Shown here: one piece after another, positions 9,416-18,854 of the stretch
How positions within the stretch are numbered: the stretch's first letter is position 1
How the letters are laid out: each line of letters opens with the position of its first letter
Assembly (NCBI GenBank): GCA_016200895.1
Contig: JACQDX010000117.1
Coordinates: 1 to 64,000, forward strand
Reading direction: 5' to 3'
Length of the DNA: 64,000 nt
Source of the DNA: Burkholderiales bacterium
GTDB lineage: Bacteria; Pseudomonadota; Gammaproteobacteria; Burkholderiales; Burkholderiaceae_D
Made by a program: the position numbers and the translations under genes
The notes under the pieces: generated by a model
What the model was told of the DNA's origin: nothing
The model's input: the letters and a program-made list of their open reading frames with translations, nothing else
The model's database searches: none

Positions 9416-10513
9416 CTATCTTGGCGATTTGGCTGCGTCACCGACTTTGACTATATCTTTTACCTGCATGATAAGGCCGTAGGACACATTATTGAATACC
9501 CGGAAAATAAACAAATCACCAATAGGTTCATCAGGCAATTTAATTGATTTATTGGCATCCGTCTTATCCTGTATCACTCTGCCATAGTTATACAAAGTCA
9601 ATACCGTACCTATATTCAAACCATCATTTTTTCCGCGATTGACTGAAACGATCTGGTTCTGGCCAGCAGAACCTACGCCGCCATACACAGACACGATACG
9701 GGCATCGACATCTTCTTTAGGCGGATGCGGTACATAACTCAAAATTGGAGAAGGAGGAATAGGCATCAGACGATCACCTACCGCCATTTCCTGCTTTGAT
9801 CTGACGACAGAGAAAGTATGTACATCGCTCTCGTCATTACCCTCACGTTCCAGTTTGACAGTACCAAGATACACGGCTTCATAAGCAATGATGGCCTTGG
9901 TAACAGGATCAAGCAAAGGTGTCCCCGGACGGAAAACCTGGAAAGAAGTACCGCCGTCGAGCTCACCACGGACATAAGCCTGTTCATTCAAGCCCAGATT
10001 AACGCGACCTTCCTTGGTAGCAATAATGCGTGGTGCGACAGCCAAATCGTCGTCTTCCAATATCAAAGGCTGGGACAGGAAAGGTTCTATCACGGATGCT
10101 GGAATGGCAGGGATGGCATTTTCACCCAGACCCTGAACGCGTGATTTTGGATTCCACTTGACTGTCGGCACGCCACCCGGGTTACCAAGACGCAAGCGAC
10201 CATTGACACGGTCAAAATAGACGATCTGACCAGGATAAATCCAGTGCGGGTTCTTGATATCGTCCTGGTTCATGCCCCAGACTACGGGCCAGCACCAGGG
10301 ATTTTTCAGGAACATACTGGATATGCCCCACAGCGTATCCCCCTTGACGACGACATGCTTGTCGGGTGCCTCTGGCAAGAAATCGCACTTGGTTTTACTG
10401 GCAACAACTTGCGCCTGTGCTGTGGTTGCCTGTCCACCAGCCGCTAGCGCCCCAGTAGAGATCAGGGGAAGACTGACAGCGAAGATGGAGGCGATTGTGC
10501 TAAACTTTTTCAT
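9416..10513 (-). CDS. LysM peptidoglycan-binding domain protein
   Basis: A 365-residue exported protein. The signal peptide is MKKFSTIASIFAVSLPLISTGALA, with cleavage expected after ALA. A LysM domain follows at about residues 50-105 (HVVVKGDTLWGISSMFLKNPWCWPVVWGMN ... IYPGQIVYF), which binds peptidoglycan glycan chains. The remaining 250 residues form a conserved betaproteobacterial region without a named domain. The frame reaches 10591, but the ATG at 10513 gives a proper signal peptide. The arrangement LysM-dprA divergent from def is common in Burkholderiales. Confidence 0.9.
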   Translation of the reverse strand: MKKFSTIASIFAVSLPLISTGALAAGGQATTAQAQVVASKTKCDFLPEAPDKHVVVKGDTLWGISSMFLKNPWCWPVVWGMNQDDIKNPHWIYPGQIVYFDRVNGRLRLGNPGGVPTVKWNPKSRVQGLGENAIPAIPASVIEPFLSQPLILEDDDLAVAPRIIATKEGRVNLGLNEQAYVRGELDGGTSFQVFRPGTPLLDPVTKAIIAYEAVYLGTVKLEREGNDESDVHTFSVVRSKQEMAVGDRLMPIPPSPILSYVPHPPKEDVDARIVSVYGGVGSAGQNQIVSVNRGKNDGLNIGTVLTLYNYGRVIQDKTDANKSIKLPDEPIGDLFIFRVFNNVSYGLIMQVKDIVKVGDAAKSPR

Positions 10514-10674
10514 GAATAATATCCGATGCAAAATACTGCAATACCGCAAGTGAAGGCGCGCAGGCAGGCGCAATCTTGCAAAACTTGCCAAATTGAATCA
10601 AATTCTGCCCATAAATCCTTGAACTAGCAAGAAAAACTGCGCAATAAGCATCAAAGCTTGTTGTGAAAAGTCTT

Positions 10675-11199
10675 ATGACGATACTAAATATACTGCGCTA
10701 TCCCGACGCGCGCCTCCATAAAGTGGCAAAACCGGTAACACAATTTGATGAACGCCTGAAAACTCTGGTGGCCGATATGGCAGCAACCATGTACGACGCC
10801 CCCGGCGTTGGCCTGGCTGCATCCCAGGTCGATGTACACGAGCAACTGGTGGTCATTGATGTGTCAGAAACCAATGACCAGTTACAAGTTTTCATCAACC
10901 CAGAAATACTTTGGGCCAGTGAGGAACGCAAGGTTTATGACGAAGGTTGTCTGTCGGTACCCGGCATTTATGACGGTGTGGAACGGCCTGCCGAAGTCAA
11001 AGTGCGTGCCCTTGATGCTGATGGCAAGCCTTTCGAGTTGCATGCAACTGACTTGCTGGCAGTATGCATCCAGCATGAAATGGATCATCTGAAGGGCAAG
11101 GTATTTGTTGAATACCTCTCACCAATGAAGCGCAACCGCATAAAGACCAAAATGTTGAAAGAAGAACGCGAAGAGCAACGCAAGCGGGCTGAACGCTAA
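10675..11199 (+). CDS. def: Peptide deformylase
   Basis: A 174-residue metallohydrolase that removes the N-formyl group from nascent proteins. All three family motifs are present: GVGLAASQ (45-52), EGCLSVPG (90-97) with metal ligand Cys92, and QHEMDH (133-138) with ligands His134 and His138 and catalytic Glu135. The ATG at 10675 is preferred over the in-frame GTG at 10663, because [11 protein letters not shown] is the conserved start. The stop overlaps the start of fmt (TAATG), so the two genes of the formylation cycle are translationally coupled. Confidence 0.97.
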   Translation: MTILNILRYPDARLHKVAKPVTQFDERLKTLVADMAATMYDAPGVGLAASQVDVHEQLVVIDVSETNDQLQVFINPEILWASEERKVYDEGCLSVPGIYDGVERPAEVKVRALDADGKPFELHATDLLAVCIQHEMDHLKGKVFVEYLSPMKRNRIKTKMLKEEREEQRKRAER

Positions 11200-12155
11200 T
11201 GCGCGTCATCTTCGCCGGCACCCCGGAATTCGCCGCCACTGCTCTGCAAGCCATCCATGCGGCAGGATTTGAAGTACCCCTGGTACTGACACAGCCTGAC
11301 CGCCCGGCAGGCCGCGGCATGCAATTGCATGCCTCCGCCGTTAAACAATTTGCCTTGCAGCACGGAATACCGGTAGCACAGCCACAATCGCTGCGCCTGG
11401 AGGGCAAGTATCCTGACATTGCCAGAGAAGCCCATGATCTGCTCAACAGCACGCCGCATGATGTCATGGTTGTGGCTGCCTATGGCCTGATTTTACCAAC
11501 CTCAGTATTAAATATACCGCGCCTTGGTTGCCTGAATATACATGGCTCATTATTGCCGCGCTGGCGTGGTGCTGCCCCTATCCATAGAGCGATAGAAGCA
11601 GGCGACACTGAGACCGGCATCACCATCATGCAAATGGAAGAAGGCCTGGATACCGGCCCCATGTTGCTAAAGCAAAGTATCGCCATCACCGATGCAGATA
11701 CGACAGGCATATTGCATGACAAACTTGCGGTTATGGGTGGAGAAATGATTGTTGCTATTTTGCAACAATTGCAAAACGGCGTCCTCACGGCAACCGTCCA
11801 ACCCGAGGCTGGTGTCAATTACGCGTCCAAGATCAGTAAAGAAGAAGCTGGCCTGGATTTCAACTTACCTGCAGAGGTACTGGCGAGAAAAATACGCGCC
11901 TTCAACCCCTTTCCTGGCACCCATGCCCAATATGCTGAAACCACCATTAAAATCTGGGGTGCGAAGCTGCTTGAAACAACTGGTAACCATAAACCCGGGC
12001 AAATACTATCGGCGAATGCAGAGCAAGGTGTTATCGTTGCCTGTGGTCAAGGCTCGCTCGGCTTGACCGAATTGCAAAAACCCGGTGGAAAACGACTTTT
12101 GGCAACAGATTTCCTACAAGGTTTCGCTTTAAAAGAGGGACATTTTTTTAGCTAG
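11199..12155 (+). CDS. fmt: Methionyl-tRNA formyltransferase
   Basis: A 318-residue enzyme that transfers a formyl group from 10-formyl-THF to Met-tRNAfMet. It begins [16 protein letters not shown]. The formyltransferase signature [20 protein letters not shown] (about 106-125) carries the catalytic Asn and His, and a C-terminal OB-like domain follows from about 205. Length is normal (E. coli 315). Its start overlaps the def stop codon by one base. No hairpin with a T-tract is obvious directly behind the gene. Confidence 0.97.
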   Translation: MRVIFAGTPEFAATALQAIHAAGFEVPLVLTQPDRPAGRGMQLHASAVKQFALQHGIPVAQPQSLRLEGKYPDIAREAHDLLNSTPHDVMVVAAYGLILPTSVLNIPRLGCLNIHGSLLPRWRGAAPIHRAIEAGDTETGITIMQMEEGLDTGPMLLKQSIAITDADTTGILHDKLAVMGGEMIVAILQQLQNGVLTATVQPEAGVNYASKISKEEAGLDFNLPAEVLARKIRAFNPFPGTHAQYAETTIKIWGAKLLETTGNHKPGQILSANAEQGVIVACGQGSLGLTELQKPGGKRLLATDFLQGFALKEGHFFS

Positions 12156-12363
12156 CTGAAAAAAATGAAGCAAAAAAGCTACAACTTTCCTTAATAAACA
12201 GTGGTCTGTGCATGATATCTGCGGGAATAGTTCAATTAATGCCTTGCTGCAAGCAAAATCTTTGTTGCCTGCCGCTACTTGTTGTATTCTCTTACACTGA
12301 ATTATTGCCATTTTCGTTTTCGATAACAAAAACTCTGACTAAGACCTAAAAAAAGGTGAGCTC

Positions 12364-13041
12364 ATGAAGAAATTTCTTCCCATTGCCCTGGCAGCCGCGC
12401 TGTTGGCAGGTTGTGCAACTCCATACAGTGAAACGCCCTTAGCAGGCAATTTCCCGACGACCACGCAAAATAAATTGCAAGCGGCGTCGCACTGGCTCGT
12501 CATCGCAAAAGATGTAGCAGAGCAAATCAAACTCGGAACCGACAAGATAGGCGCACCGGTTTACGTCATGCCGCCAGAAAAAGATAGCCAGTTCACTCAG
12601 GCTTTCTACACTCAGATTATTACTTCCCTGGTCAATCAGGGCGTGGTTGTCAGAAAAATCAATGACGGTACAGCCCAGGTTATCAATATTGAAACTCAAT
12701 TGGTGCGTTTCTCACCTGACCGCCACCAGAACAAACGTTTTGTCAGCGTAGCCGCAATTGGTGTTGGCATCGCCGCAGTACATGGCTTGGGTATACCGGT
12801 CAATACCGACGCAGCGCTGGGCGTTCTTGCCCTGGCTGGCGCGCATGACTGGACCAACTGGGTCAATCAGGAATATGCCAAAGGCCGTACGCCTAGGCAT
12901 GAGCTGATAGTAACGACCTCCTTAGTGAAAAATTCACAATATATCGCCCGTCGTACTGATGCTTACTATGTCGCAGATATGGACTGGACACTTTACAATA
13001 AAGACACTGATTTCAACTTCCGTGTCGTTGGGGGTCAATAA
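12364..13041 (+). CDS. Putative lipoprotein of unknown function, paired with FlgO-like gene
   Basis: A 225-residue protein with a clear lipoprotein signal (MKKFLPIALAAALLAGCATP; LAGC lipobox, lipidated Cys17). The mature part has a short hydrophobic Ala/Gly-rich stretch (about residues 128-160, SVAAIGVGIAAVHGLG ... LGVLALAGA). I do not recognise the family. A good ribosome binding site (AGGTGAG) precedes the ATG. The stop overlaps the start of the FlgO-like gene, so the two form an operon and the products probably act together at the outer membrane. Confidence 0.75.
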   Translation: MKKFLPIALAAALLAGCATPYSETPLAGNFPTTTQNKLQAASHWLVIAKDVAEQIKLGTDKIGAPVYVMPPEKDSQFTQAFYTQIITSLVNQGVVVRKINDGTAQVINIETQLVRFSPDRHQNKRFVSVAAIGVGIAAVHGLGIPVNTDAALGVLALAGAHDWTNWVNQEYAKGRTPRHELIVTTSLVKNSQYIARRTDAYYVADMDWTLYNKDTDFNFRVVGGQ

Positions 13042-13613
13042 TGATGAAAAGCGCAGCTCTTGTCATCGCTTCAGCTATTGCACTCAGTGCTTGTGCCAAT
13101 CTGGGCCTGGGTAATACACCACCACCAGCGGCCGCGTCTCCTGTTCCAACCTGGAAAGATGCTGAAGCCAATGAATTTATCCCTGCGAATCAACGCGCAG
13201 CAAGTACTTTGATCGCCAATGCTGGTTTGAGAATTGATCCTGCCCGCCCTTTGATTATTGCCACCCTGGCTAACATCAACTTCCTGGAAGAGTCTTCCAC
13301 ATTTGGTCGCATTATCGCCGAACAAGTGTCGGGTCAATTCACCCGTCAAGACTTCAAAATGGTGGAAATGAAATTCCGCGATAAAGTTTTCATGAAGCAA
13401 AATGTTGGTGAATTGCTGTTGACGCGTGAAATCAAGGATGTAGCCCAGAATCATAGCGCCCAGGCAGTTATCGTCGGTACTTATGCCGAAAGTGACAAGC
13501 TGGTCTTCGTGAATTTGAAACTGGTCAGGCCTAGCGACAATACCGTGATCAGCTCTGTTGATTACGCTATCCCTATGGATAAAAATATCAAGACTCTGTT
13601 GGGTCGTCGATAA
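13041..13613 (+). CDS. FlgO-family outer-membrane lipoprotein
   Basis: A 190-residue lipoprotein: signal MMKSAALVIASAIALSAC with lipobox LSAC, a short Pro/Ala-rich linker, then a FlgO domain (about 50-185, RPLIIATLANINFLEESSTFGRI ... VIVGTYA ... SSVDYAIP). FlgO was named from Vibrio, where it is an outer-membrane protein needed for flagellar stability. No flagellar genes are nearby, so a flagellar role should not be assumed. The start overlaps the stop of the upstream lipoprotein gene; a second ATG one codon later (13044) is equally possible. Confidence 0.8.
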   Translation: MMKSAALVIASAIALSACANLGLGNTPPPAAASPVPTWKDAEANEFIPANQRAASTLIANAGLRIDPARPLIIATLANINFLEESSTFGRIIAEQVSGQFTRQDFKMVEMKFRDKVFMKQNVGELLLTREIKDVAQNHSAQAVIVGTYAESDKLVFVNLKLVRPSDNTVISSVDYAIPMDKNIKTLLGRR

Positions 13614-13654
13614 TCCAGACTTGTTGACCGGTTTCCGGCATCTGCATAGAAGTT

Positions 13655-13685
13655 AAAAAGCGACAGCGTATGCTGTCGCTTTTTT
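13655..13685. terminator. Bidirectional intrinsic terminator
   Basis: A stem of 13 bp including AGCGACAGC and GCTGTCGCT around a four-base loop, with A-tract on the left and T-tract on the right. It can end transcription from both sides and sits between the convergent FlgO-like and NhaR-like genes. Confidence 0.88.
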
Positions 13686-13707
13686 ATATACCGCCTATAA
13701 GGCAGTG

Positions 13708-14619
13708 TCATTCGTCTCCCATGGCAAACAAATCGCCACGGGCAGCCCGGCTGATAGCAAGCACTGCCGGATGAGTTAATTTACGCTGTACCGAGATGGC
13801 ATAAAACTGTTCCCTGATTTCATCGGTCTGCCCCAGCAACTGCACGTCATACTGGCGCATGACCAAATCGGCAACGACCGTTGGTGCTGCAAAAAACCCG
13901 GCTCCTGCCTGGCCGAACGCGCTCATGAGTGCGCTGTCATCAAATTCACCGGCAATACGCGGATGCAAACCCTGATGATCAAACCATTGCAATAAGCGAG
14001 CACGCAGGGCCGCATCTTCCCCCGGTAACAAAAATGGCGCAGCTTCCAGGCTCTGGGGAAATGTTTGTGGGTATTGCTCCAGCAAAGCCTTGGTGGCAAA
14101 AAAACTGATCCCGCACTCACCGAGTTGATGGCTGTAACCGCGTACGTTAGCACTGGCGGGCATGGGGCTATCGGATATGACAACATCGAGCTTATGGGTC
14201 GCCAGGTCAGCCAATAAGACTTCCAGCTTGCCTTCGCGACAATTAATACGCAAGGTTTGCGGCAACTTCAGGGCCGGTTCCAGCAAGCGATAAGCCAGGG
14301 TCTTGGGCAAGGCATCCGAAACCCCCACCCGCAATTGCACAGTTCGTTCGGTTGGTCTGTGGTGCAAGACTTCTTCCAGCTCTTGTCCAAGAGCAAAAAT
14401 ATCATCTGCATAGCTCAGCACCAGATGACCGGCTTCGGTCAGCTCCAGATTACGCCCATTTTTGCGAAACAAGGCTTCACCCTGGATTTCTTCAAACAGG
14501 CTCAGTTGTCCACTGATGGTTTGCGGTGTCAGATGTAATTGCTGACTGGCCCGGGCAATACTGCCAGCCTTGGCCACCATCCAGAAATAATGCAAATGCT
14601 TGTAGTTAAGGCTTGACAT
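13708..14619 (-). CDS. nhaR: NhaR-type LysR family transcriptional regulator
   Basis: A 303-residue LysR regulator. The N-terminus NYKHLHYFWMVAKAGSIARASQQLHLTPQTISGQL is the NhaR kind of winged helix-turn-helix (E. coli NhaR has NYNHLYYFW and LTPQTITGQ). The C-terminal periplasmic-binding-like domain covers about 90-300. NhaR in E. coli activates the Na+/H+ antiporter gene nhaA in response to sodium and pH. No nhaA is in this window. The gene is divergent from the YccA/TerC-type pair, which makes those the first candidates for regulation. Confidence 0.75.
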   Translation of the reverse strand: MSSLNYKHLHYFWMVAKAGSIARASQQLHLTPQTISGQLSLFEEIQGEALFRKNGRNLELTEAGHLVLSYADDIFALGQELEEVLHHRPTERTVQLRVGVSDALPKTLAYRLLEPALKLPQTLRINCREGKLEVLLADLATHKLDVVISDSPMPASANVRGYSHQLGECGISFFATKALLEQYPQTFPQSLEAAPFLLPGEDAALRARLLQWFDHQGLHPRIAGEFDDSALMSAFGQAGAGFFAAPTVVADLVMRQYDVQLLGQTDEIREQFYAISVQRKLTHPAVLAISRAARGDLFAMGDE

Positions 14620-14715
14620 ATAATTTTACCTCTTTAGCAATACATCGATTTTTACGATCTTTACATCAATTATATTCGACTTTTCTTGTTTATCTGCAAG
14701 GCCTACACTAGCTCT

Positions 14716-14762
14716 ACCTTCTGTTGAGAAGGTGAAGCCATTTTGCATATATGCATGGCTTC
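14716..14762 (+). promoter_or_regulatory. Two adjacent stem-loops in the leader of the YccA-TerC pair
   Basis: ACCTTC (14716-14721) pairs with GAAGGT (14728-14733). Immediately after, GAAGCCA (14734-14740) pairs with TGGCTTC (14756-14762) around the inner palindrome TGCATATATGCA. The second stem ends eight bases before the AGGAGA ribosome binding site at 14771. This suggests an mRNA leader structure or a pair of operator sites. It does not match the yybP-ykoY manganese riboswitch consensus known from other TerC/Alx genes. Confidence 0.45.
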
Positions 14763-14781
14763 AACATTTCAGGAGAAAAGC

Positions 14782-15465
14782 ATGAAAATCTTGAGTCGTT
14801 CTGCCACTGATGCACAAACCGTTGTCTATAGAGACAGTAATGTCAGCGCCGGCCATAAGGTCTTGCGCAACACCTATATGCTGTTGTCCATGACTTTGCT
14901 GTTTTCAGCAATGGCCGCAGCGGCAACCATTGCCTTTAATATTCCAGGTCCGGGCTTCTTGCTGACGCTGGTTGGTTATTTTGGTCTGTTATTTGCAACC
15001 ACTAAATTGCAAAACAGCGGCTGGGGTATTGCCTCAGTATTTGCCCTGACCGGCTTCATGGGTTACACCCTGGGCCCAATGCTGACACGTTATCTGGGTA
15101 TGCCAGGTGGGACCGGCATCGTCATGACAGCCATGGCCATGACAAGTTTGATTTTCATGGGCTTGTCTGCTTATGTACTGGTCAGCAAACGTGATTTCAG
15201 TTTCATGGCGGGCTTTTTGATGGTGGGTATGCTGGTTGCTTTTGTTGCCAGCCTGGGCGCGTTTTTCTTTCAGATACCTGCGCTGTCGCTGACAATTTCT
15301 GCCGTCATGGTCTTGTTGATGTCAGGCATGATCCTGTTCGAAACCAGCAACATCATTCATGGTGGTGAGACCAATTACATCATGGCGACTGTCAGTCTGT
15401 ACGTCACCATCTTCAACCTGTTCACCAGCCTCTTGCATTTGCTAGGCTTTATTGAGAAAGAATAA
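14782..15465 (+). CDS. Bax inhibitor-1/YccA family inner-membrane protein
   Basis: A 227-residue polytopic membrane protein with seven hydrophobic segments, of the BI-1/YccA family (LRNTYMLLSMTLLFSAMAAA near the start, FETSNIIHGGETNYIMATVSLYVTIFNLF at the end). YccA in E. coli interacts with and slows the FtsH protease. The ATG at 14782 follows a strong AGGAGA site, while the frame is open from 14743. The next gene, TerC-like, begins three bases after the stop, so the two are co-transcribed. Confidence 0.88.
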   Translation: MKILSRSATDAQTVVYRDSNVSAGHKVLRNTYMLLSMTLLFSAMAAAATIAFNIPGPGFLLTLVGYFGLLFATTKLQNSGWGIASVFALTGFMGYTLGPMLTRYLGMPGGTGIVMTAMAMTSLIFMGLSAYVLVSKRDFSFMAGFLMVGMLVAFVASLGAFFFQIPALSLTISAVMVLLMSGMILFETSNIIHGGETNYIMATVSLYVTIFNLFTSLLHLLGFIEKE

Positions 15466-15468
15466 GCA

Positions 15469-16425
15469 ATGATCCATTCCGTCGCTCAGCCCTGGATGTG
15501 GGCAGTATTTATCGCTTTTGTTTTACTCATGCTGGCAATCGACGTGTTTGCCCTTGGTGGCTCACGCGTCCATAAAGTCAGCGTCAGGGAAGCGGCGGCA
15601 TGGTCATTGGTCTGGGTCAGTCTCGCCTTGTTATTTGATTTTGGCTTGTGGATTTATTTATCTGACACTGTGGGTCGTGAAGTGGCAACTGCCAAGGCCA
15701 TGGAATTTCTGACCGGCTATGTCATAGAAAAATCGCTATCGGTCGACAATGTATTTGTCTTCCTACTGATCTTTGGCCACTTTGCGGTACCACCGCAATA
15801 CCAGCGCAAGGTTTTGCTGTACGGCGTACTGGGTGCCATCGTCATGCGCATCATCATGATATTGGCTGGTAGCTGGGTGGTTACGCAATTCTCCTGGGTG
15901 CTGTATCTGTTTGGTATTTTCCTGTTGGTTACCGGTTTTCGCATGTTGGTGTCAGCAGAAAAAGAGCCTGACTTGGAAGCCAATCCAGTCTTGCGCCTGG
16001 CAAGAAAACTGCTGCCCTTTACCAATGAGTTTCGCAAAGAAAAATTCAGCATCAAGGAAAATGGCAAGCGCTTGTTCACGCCCTTGTTCCTGGTGTTGAT
16101 CCTGATAGAAATATCCGACGTGGTCTTTGCCGTGGATTCCATACCTGCGATTTTTGCTGTGACGACTGACCCGTTCATCGTGTTCACATCAAATATCTTT
16201 GCCATCATGGGCTTGCGTGCACTGTATTTCTTGCTGGCAGATATGGCAGACCGCTTCCATTTACTGAAATTCGGTCTGGCTTTTGTCTTGATGTTTGTCG
16301 GTATCAAGATGCTCATCGTGAAGTGGATGCACGTACCGACCAGTGTTTCACTGATTGTTATCGGTCTCCTGCTTGGCAGCTCGATAATTGCCAGCCTGGT
16401 GGTTAGCCGCAAAAAGGCTGGCTAA
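15469..16425 (+). CDS. TerC/Alx family membrane protein
   Basis: A 318-residue inner-membrane protein with about nine transmembrane segments. It has the TerC signatures EKSLSVDNVFVFLLIF (about 85-100) and IEISDVVFAVDSIPAIFAVT (about 210-230), whose acidic residues lie in the membrane. E. coli Alx, the closest characterised relative, is alkali-induced and is linked to manganese export. The position next to a NhaR-type regulator fits a role in pH or ion homeostasis. A terminator follows. Confidence 0.88.
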   Translation: MIHSVAQPWMWAVFIAFVLLMLAIDVFALGGSRVHKVSVREAAAWSLVWVSLALLFDFGLWIYLSDTVGREVATAKAMEFLTGYVIEKSLSVDNVFVFLLIFGHFAVPPQYQRKVLLYGVLGAIVMRIIMILAGSWVVTQFSWVLYLFGIFLLVTGFRMLVSAEKEPDLEANPVLRLARKLLPFTNEFRKEKFSIKENGKRLFTPLFLVLILIEISDVVFAVDSIPAIFAVTTDPFIVFTSNIFAIMGLRALYFLLADMADRFHLLKFGLAFVLMFVGIKMLIVKWMHVPTSVSLIVIGLLLGSSIIASLVVSRKKAG

Positions 16426-16472
16426 GCATTCACTAAGCACAAACCTTATTCCTCTTTTTTACGATTCCCCTT

Positions 16473-16507
16473 GGCACATCACAGCAAGACCGTGATGTGC
16501 CTTTTTT
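16473..16507. terminator. Intrinsic terminator behind the TerC-like gene
   Basis: GGCACATCAC and GTGATGTGCC form a perfect 10-bp stem around nine bases, followed by TTTTTT. It lies between convergent genes and mainly serves the plus-strand YccA-TerC transcript. Confidence 0.9.
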
Positions 16508-16514
16508 ATTAATA

Positions 16515-18854
16515 TCAGAGCGTTACTAGTTCGTATCCATGTTGAGAATAAGACTGTCCGACAATATCCACCAATACAGCCCCGGGGGCAGGAATTGTTT
16601 GCATATGCTCGTTTGCAAGTTCAGAATTGTCCGTTGCCAAGGCAGATGCAGACGTAAAATTGGCTGTCAGGTAAGGGTTGCCTGAACTTTCAATAGCCTT
16701 GCCGTTCCTGTCCATCAAAATGACAGAAACGATACCACCTGCTTTCACAATCGCCTGCAGTTGTGCAGAGTCTGCTGCACCCAGATCAAAATCTACCGCC
16801 GTGTCACTCGACGAAATAGAAGTGTCGGCGGCGACTATCTGTCCATTAATTTTTAAAAAAGCTTTCTGACCAAAATAGTCCATCCCGTTAATCGTAGCCT
16901 TGACTATTAAATTGGTGTTGGAACTATTGACGGTATTTGCGACTACTGTTCCACCAACAGGCATCAAACTGATATTTGTCGCAGGTGCTCCATCCTTGTA
17001 CCTGGAGTCATAGCCTATCTTATACTCATCCAGACGACTGGTAATCGAATACCCTGAAGCGTTCGTCAACACCAGACTCAGATTATGGTTGGTAAAAAAA
17101 TCGTCATAGACTTGCTTGGCAAGCGCTGTGTCAAATACGAAATCCAGCATTTTATCGTTAGCACCAATATAAGGAATCTTGGCAAGTGCAATACCATTTT
17201 CCATCAATACGGCAGAGCCACCAACATTGTGGCCCGCCACGATGGAATACTGGATTTCGTTGATGACAAAAGCGGAACCGGAAGGTGTATTGGCATAAGA
17301 TCGGATGTAAAGACCTTTGGTTGGCAACTCCAGGGATACGGCCGTCGAACTCAATACTGTATGGCTTCCAAACTGATTGCTGCCCAGGCTGGGATTGTTG
17401 ATACTCTGAATGACCGTGCCATTCTGATCTATCATATCGACCGAGACGACGCCGCCAGTATTGATCAAGTTTTGTACCTGTACACTGTTGGCGAAAAAGA
17501 CATTAAAGTCGACGGAGCGGTCCAGCGAAGAAATTGAATCATCCATCGCCACGACCTGACCGTTGACTTTCAAATACGCCTTACTTAAAAAATACTCAAG
17601 ACCGTTTATATCTGCCTTAACGTATAAATTAGCATTCCCACCCGTGGATGAAATACTTATATTAGTAGCAGGCGTACCGACTTTCCGATTCAGATTATTG
17701 AGAATTTGATAGTCACTTAATTTGCTGGTCGTGGAATTGCCAGCCTGATCTGTAAGGACCAGACTCAAATTTCTGGCAACGTAGTAGTCGTTATACACTT
17801 GCTTTGCTATCGCAGGATCAATAAAAAAATCCAGTGAGCTTGCGCTGGCGCTGATATTGGAAATCTTGGCGACAACAGTATTATTTTCCAAAATAACGGC
17901 GGAACCCCCGGTCATTTGCCCCGGGAGTATAGGGTAATGAATTTCTCCCATCACAAAGTCCAGTCCGACTGGCGCCTGATTGACCCAGGTTGTCGTATAA
18001 AGACCGGAAGCTGGCAGCAAGGGGGGCGTAGTATCAAGTACGACAGGCGTTTGCGCTCCTACCTTGCCTGAGTTTCCAAAAATATCCGTTACCTTGATAC
18101 CCAGAGATTTCGCACCATCTGCCCCCCAGTAAATACCACCTGGAATATGCAAGGCTGCTTTTTGCGCAGTCACTTCTGCTGCCGTCAAAACATGCGTAAC
18201 GGGAATAGAGAAAGAACTATTCCCGTTCATCAATTCGAGTTTGTAGCCTGTGAATAACTGCACGCCTTTCAGATCAACCACCACATCCATGCCCAGCATT
18301 CTCTCCATATCACTGATGCCATTTGTAGCCTCAGCGATCTTGAGCGGCAGACTTGGCACCAGGGTGGGAGGCAATCCCGTTGCAGTCACACCAGACAAGA
18401 TGCCGCGCATGATCTCAAAGGTATAGGCAGAGCTATACAGGTTAGCTTTTTCTGCTGTGTTCAGACTGGTAGTGAAATTGGCAGAGAAATTAAGCTTGTT
18501 CTGTATCGTCACGCCATCCAGACTGTCTGGTGTCGCCCCATTTAAAATGGCGAGTGCCGCCGTACCCAGATTAACAGCGCGCGTATCAATTTGCGTCGCC
18601 CAGTAAATCAAACCGGCCGCATCCGGTGCCCGTCCGAACAGGTTTTTGTACAAGGCAGTGACGACATCGGCAGTACTTTTGCCACCATAAGTCGCTACAT
18701 ATTCAACTTGCTCACTGAATGACTGTGCCAGGCCTGCAAGAGAAATCTTGTTGCCATCCAACTGCCCTTCCCAGTAAGTCAAACCGGCCACATCGGCGGG
18801 ACGATTAAAGTAGGCGATATACAATTTTTGTATGGTGCTGGCGTTAATGCCCAT
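16515..18854 (-). CDS. Large DUF4214-type secreted or surface protein with internal duplication
   Basis: A 779-residue protein. Residues 10-92 hold two DUF4214-type units (LYIAYFNRPADVAGLTYW and LYKNLFGRAPDAAGLIYW). Residues 284-495 and 514-733 are two related repeats of about 215 residues; both contain GLY...GGSAV, AKQVY.D, LSLVLT and PATNIS blocks in the same order. No Sec signal peptide is visible. DUF4214 proteins are often exported by type I secretion, so a C-terminal secretion signal is likely but not shown. The ATG at 18854 follows an AAGG site. Function is unknown; an adhesin or surface-layer role is a guess. Confidence 0.75.
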   Translation of the reverse strand: MGINASTIQKLYIAYFNRPADVAGLTYWEGQLDGNKISLAGLAQSFSEQVEYVATYGGKSTADVVTALYKNLFGRAPDAAGLIYWATQIDTRAVNLGTAALAILNGATPDSLDGVTIQNKLNFSANFTTSLNTAEKANLYSSAYTFEIMRGILSGVTATGLPPTLVPSLPLKIAEATNGISDMERMLGMDVVVDLKGVQLFTGYKLELMNGNSSFSIPVTHVLTAAEVTAQKAALHIPGGIYWGADGAKSLGIKVTDIFGNSGKVGAQTPVVLDTTPPLLPASGLYTTTWVNQAPVGLDFVMGEIHYPILPGQMTGGSAVILENNTVVAKISNISASASSLDFFIDPAIAKQVYNDYYVARNLSLVLTDQAGNSTTSKLSDYQILNNLNRKVGTPATNISISSTGGNANLYVKADINGLEYFLSKAYLKVNGQVVAMDDSISSLDRSVDFNVFFANSVQVQNLINTGGVVSVDMIDQNGTVIQSINNPSLGSNQFGSHTVLSSTAVSLELPTKGLYIRSYANTPSGSAFVINEIQYSIVAGHNVGGSAVLMENGIALAKIPYIGANDKMLDFVFDTALAKQVYDDFFTNHNLSLVLTNASGYSITSRLDEYKIGYDSRYKDGAPATNISLMPVGGTVVANTVNSSNTNLIVKATINGMDYFGQKAFLKINGQIVAADTSISSSDTAVDFDLGAADSAQLQAIVKAGGIVSVILMDRNGKAIESSGNPYLTANFTSASALATDNSELANEHMQTIPAPGAVLVDIVGQSYSQHGYELVTL

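Noticed and set aside
14620-14781. yybP-ykoY manganese riboswitch before the YccA-TerC pair
   Set aside because: The two short stems and their loops do not contain the conserved yybP-ykoY junction sequences.
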